Shown piece after piece: positions 62,233 to 64,000 of a stretch of DNA of 64,000 nucleotides (position 1 is the stretch's first letter; each line of letters begins with the position of its first letter). Location of the stretch: contig JACKGW010000007.1 of NCBI GenBank assembly GCA_020631815.1, positions 124,001 to 188,000 on the forward strand, in the 5' to 3' direction. The notes beneath the pieces were generated by a model. That model made no database searches. It saw nothing but the letters and a program-made list of their open reading frames with translations, and was not told the origin of the DNA. This DNA comes from Planctomycetota bacterium. GTDB lineage: Bacteria; Planctomycetota; PLA2; JAEUHO01. The translations under genes were made by a program, and so were the position numbers.

Positions 62233-62838
62233 CTAGTAGCGGCGGAGGACGCCGCGCACGACTCCTCGAAGATCGAGGTGCTGCGGCGGGCGTACGTAGA
62301 TGGGTTCCATCGTGGCGTTCGCGGGCTGCAGGCGGATGCTGCCGTCGGGCTCGCGGTAGTAGCGCTTGAGCGTGGCCTCGCCATCGACGATGGCCACGAC
62401 GATCTCGCCCTCGCGTGCATCGCGGCTGCGGTCGACCATGACCAGGTCACCGTCCGTGATGTGGTCCTCGATCATCGAGTGCCCGACGACGCGTAGCAGG
62501 TATGCCTGCTGCCCGGGCTCGATGGGCAGGAGCTCGTCCAGGGTGTACGGCTCGGCGTCCTCGAGGGCCTCGATGGGGCGGCCTGCCGCGATACGGCCCA
62601 GCACCTTGACGGTGGGGTCGGGCAGGTAGTTGCGGTCGAGGATCTCGATGGAGCGCGAGCGCTGCGGGAGCTTGCGGATCGCACCCTTCTTCACGAGGGC
62701 AGCGATGTGCTGGTGGACCGTGACGCGGTGCACACCCAGCTCTTGGCCGATCTCTTCCAGCGTGGGCGAGGTGTCGTTGTCCCGCCGGTAGTCGCGGATG
62801 TACGCCATGATCTGGAGCTGCTTGGGCGTGTAGTTCAC
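62233..62838 (-). CDS. lexA: LexA repressor
   Basis: LexA represses SOS DNA-damage genes and cleaves itself when RecA is activated. The GTG at 62838 follows GGGAGG and gives 201 residues. The winged helix (residues 1-65) has LEEIGQELGVHRVTVHQHI as the recognition segment. The cleavage site is Ala85-Gly86 in GRIAAGRP. The catalytic dyad is Ser121 (GHSMIEDHITDGD) and Lys158 (ATLKRYYRE). A CGAAC-N4-GTTCG operator about 90 bases upstream supports autoregulation and a Gram-positive-type SOS box. The gene converges with the htrA-like gene across a repeat-rich gap. Confidence 0.96.
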   Translation of the reverse strand: MNYTPKQLQIMAYIRDYRRDNDTSPTLEEIGQELGVHRVTVHQHIAALVKKGAIRKLPQRSRSIEILDRNYLPDPTVKVLGRIAAGRPIEALEDAEPYTLDELLPIEPGQQAYLLRVVGHSMIEDHITDGDLVMVDRSRDAREGEIVVAIVDGEATLKRYYREPDGSIRLQPANATMEPIYVRPPQHLDLRGVVRGVLRRY

Positions 62839-62917
62839 GTCGGCCTCCCGGACCTGCCGGCGCAGGTCGCCCAAAGGAGCCGCGCACGCCTGGGGCGCCC
62901 GCGGCCTGTTTGTCCCG

Positions 62918-62938
62918 GTTCGTACGAACGGGAGTTCG
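62918..62938. promoter_or_regulatory. LexA operator (SOS box) in front of lexA
   Basis: CGAACGGGAGTTCG (62925-62938) fits the CGAAC-N4-GTTCG SOS box known from Gram-positive bacteria. It overlaps a second palindrome GTTCGTACGAAC (62918-62929), and another GTTCG follows near 62950. The box lies about 90 bases upstream of the lexA start. Confidence 0.75.
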
Positions 62939-63020
62939 TACACCCTCCGTTCGTGTTCAATCGGTCGGCACCCCCCGCGGCTTGCGGCAGCCGCCGGGAA
63001 GAAGCCGTCAAGGGCGCACG

Positions 63021-63068
63021 GTGGGTCAGCACGTGGGTCAGCACGTGGGTGAGCAGGTGGGTCAGCAG
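63021..63068. repeat. 12-base tandem repeat, four copies
   Basis: Four units of GTGGGTCAGCAC, the last two with one or two changes (GTGGGTGAGCAG and GTGGGTCAGCAG). It lies between the lexA promoter region and the small gene at 63074. Read on the (-) strand it begins CTGCTGACCCAC. Confidence 0.7.
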
Positions 63069-63073
63069 GTGAC

Positions 63074-63340
63074 TCACGCCAGGACCGCCGCGAGGAGCAC
63101 GAGCAGCATGGCCCCGGTCATCAGCAGGTCGACGAAGCCGACGCCCTCGGACTCCGCCTCGACGTCCGCCGCAGCCGAGGCTCGCCGGCGCGAAGGACGA
63201 GAGGGAGTTGCCTGGGCGCCGGGCCCGCGCAGCGGGAGGGGTCTCGGGCTGAACGCGGATCCCGGCGCCCGGGCGAACGATGAGGAGGCGCGGCTTCGGG
63301 AACGGGGCGGGGCGAGGAGAATGGCTTGTGTCGTGCTCAC
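63074..63340 (-). CDS. Possible small single-span membrane protein
   Basis: A weakly supported frame of 88 residues from GTG at 63340. The first 60 residues are Ser/Arg/Pro-rich and the last 20 form a hydrophobic helix (FVDLLMTGAMLLVLLAAVLA). No Shine-Dalgarno site is seen. The start lies only 23 bases from the divergent start at 63364, which would need very compact promoters. It may be a shadow frame. Confidence 0.35.
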   Translation of the reverse strand: MSTTQAILLAPPRSRSRASSSFARAPGSAFSPRPLPLRGPGAQATPSRPSRRRASAAADVEAESEGVGFVDLLMTGAMLLVLLAAVLA

Positions 63341-63363
63341 GATCAAGAGGCTAACCTGACTAC

Positions 63364-64000
63364 GTGCAAACGCAAGGGCTCCTTCTCGGATTTCGCGCCC
63401 AGGCCCTGATCCTGGGCCCCGTGCTGCTCCTCGGCGCGCTGGCCGGCGCCTGCCATGCGCCGGTGGGCCGCGGTGCAGCGGCCACGCGGGCGGTGGCATC
63501 TGGCCCCGAGTCGCGCGACCTGGTGCGGCTGAGGGCCGTCCGCGAGCGGGCCCGCGCCCACGACCGCATGGGGGCGCTGCGTCTGCTCGAGCCGGACGCG
63601 CCGCTGGATCCTGCCGACCCGGAGCGCTGCTGGCTCCTGGTCGCCCTTTGGCGCGACGTGGGCGCCCGGGCTCGCGCCCAGCGGGCCGTCGCCGCCATGG
63701 CTCCCGGAGGCCTGCGGACGACGCTCTTGGCCTTCGCCGCCGAGACGCCGCGGGAGGCCCTCACGTACCTGGGACGGGGTTCCGGCCCCGACGGCTGGGC
63801 GGACCTGGTCCGCTCGCACGTCCTCGCGGGGCTCGGCGACCTCGAGGGCTCCCGTGACGCCGCGGAGCGTGCGACGCGCTCGCCCTGGCTCTTGGTGCGG
63901 ATCGATGGCTTCCTGCTCTCCGCGGCGCTGCACGGCGAGCTGGGGGCGCTGGACGTGGCACGCGCCCGGCTTCGCACCGTGCGTGAGCTGGCGCCCTGGG
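63364..64000 (+). CDS. Lipoprotein with TPR-like helices, 3' end missing
   Basis: The frame is open from GTG at 63364 to the end of the window, so the stop lies outside. The protein starts MQTQGLLLGFRAQ, followed by a hydrophobic core and lipobox LAGAC near residue 30, typical of a lipoprotein. After an Ala/Arg-rich linker it is helical, with TPR-like segments (AHDRMGALRLLEPDAPLDPA, LRSHVLAGLG-type turns and ALHGELGALDVARARLRTV). I do not recognise a named family. GAGG lies about 14 bases upstream, which is distant for a ribosome-binding site. Confidence 0.7.
   Translation, partial: MQTQGLLLGFRAQALILGPVLLLGALAGACHAPVGRGAAATRAVASGPESRDLVRLRAVRERARAHDRMGALRLLEPDAPLDPADPERCWLLVALWRDVGARARAQRAVAAMAPGGLRTTLLAFAAETPREALTYLGRGSGPDGWADLVRSHVLAGLGDLEGSRDAAERATRSPWLLVRIDGFLLSAALHGELGALDVARARLRTVRELAPW

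Noticed and set aside
63021..63068. CRISPR array
   Set aside because: The units are only 12 bases and directly abut one another, with no spacers.
62910..63359. A (+) strand frame of 149 codons across the 12-base repeats
   Set aside because: It runs through the SOS operator and the tandem repeats, has low-complexity composition and no start signal.

Overview
The window is very GC-rich, densely packed DNA from a Gram-negative-type bacterium. It encodes an OstA/LptD-like outer-membrane barrel, two secretins, ExbB/ExbD channels and lipoproteins. The gene style suggests a member of the Planctomycetota, probably a deep-branching GC-rich lineage: giant TPR proteins, FHA-domain proteins feeding a PilM-like locus, several ExbD paralogues beside an ExbB with its own signal peptide, HEAT-like small proteins, and pseudopilins carrying lectin-like domains. 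This placement is inference; no rRNA or other decisive marker is present. I saw no tRNA, rRNA, CRISPR array or insertion sequence.

Layout. 1-10843 (+): the 3' part of an OstA/LptD-like gene, coaD, a peptide-type ABC transporter (two substrate-binding proteins and two permeases, no ATPase gene), a RidA protein and a HAD phosphatase. 11356-28589 (-): an envelope block bracketed by two large paralogous secretins with TPR-like N-terminal parts. Between them lie a giant TPR protein, a smaller TPR protein, ExbB, three ExbD proteins and a sulfatase-fold lipoprotein. 29072-34701 (+): a family-4 uracil-DNA glycosylase, a multi-membrane-span TPR protein and rsmE. 34782-51606 (+): a FHA-GAF-AAA+ sigma54 activator, then a long locus with a double-FHA membrane protein, a PilM-PilN-like fusion, a PilO-like protein, a TPR/lectin-like protein, four pseudopilins and two secreted proteins of unknown function. 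51603-56562 (+): a parvulin-like foldase, scpB and a large anchored protein with tandem pseudopilin-like modules. 56576-57153 (-): rnpA-yidD. 57332-61765 (+): a HEAT-like secreted protein, then a PAS histidine kinase, an NtrC-type regulator and an HtrA-like protease in overlapping order. 62233-62838 (-): lexA with a CGAAC-N4-GTTCG operator. The window ends in a truncated lipoprotein gene.

How the genes may work together. The main system is a pseudopilus or type II secretion/type IV pilus-like machine. Inner-membrane assembly proteins and four pseudopilins lie in one (+) locus, and two candidate secretins lie nearby on the (-) strand. No assembly ATPase, GspF/PilC platform protein or prepilin peptidase is encoded here, so these must lie elsewhere if the machine is complete. 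Two sites match the sigma54 -24/-12 consensus with exact GG-N10-GC spacing, one before the activator and one before the double-FHA gene. This suggests that the locus is switched on by its own FHA-controlled sigma54 activator, which may also regulate itself.

The intergenic regions at 10844-11302 and 61766-62232 share copies of two dispersed repeats. A different REP-like hairpin, with a CTGAGCTTGTCGAAG core, lies at 36800-36828.
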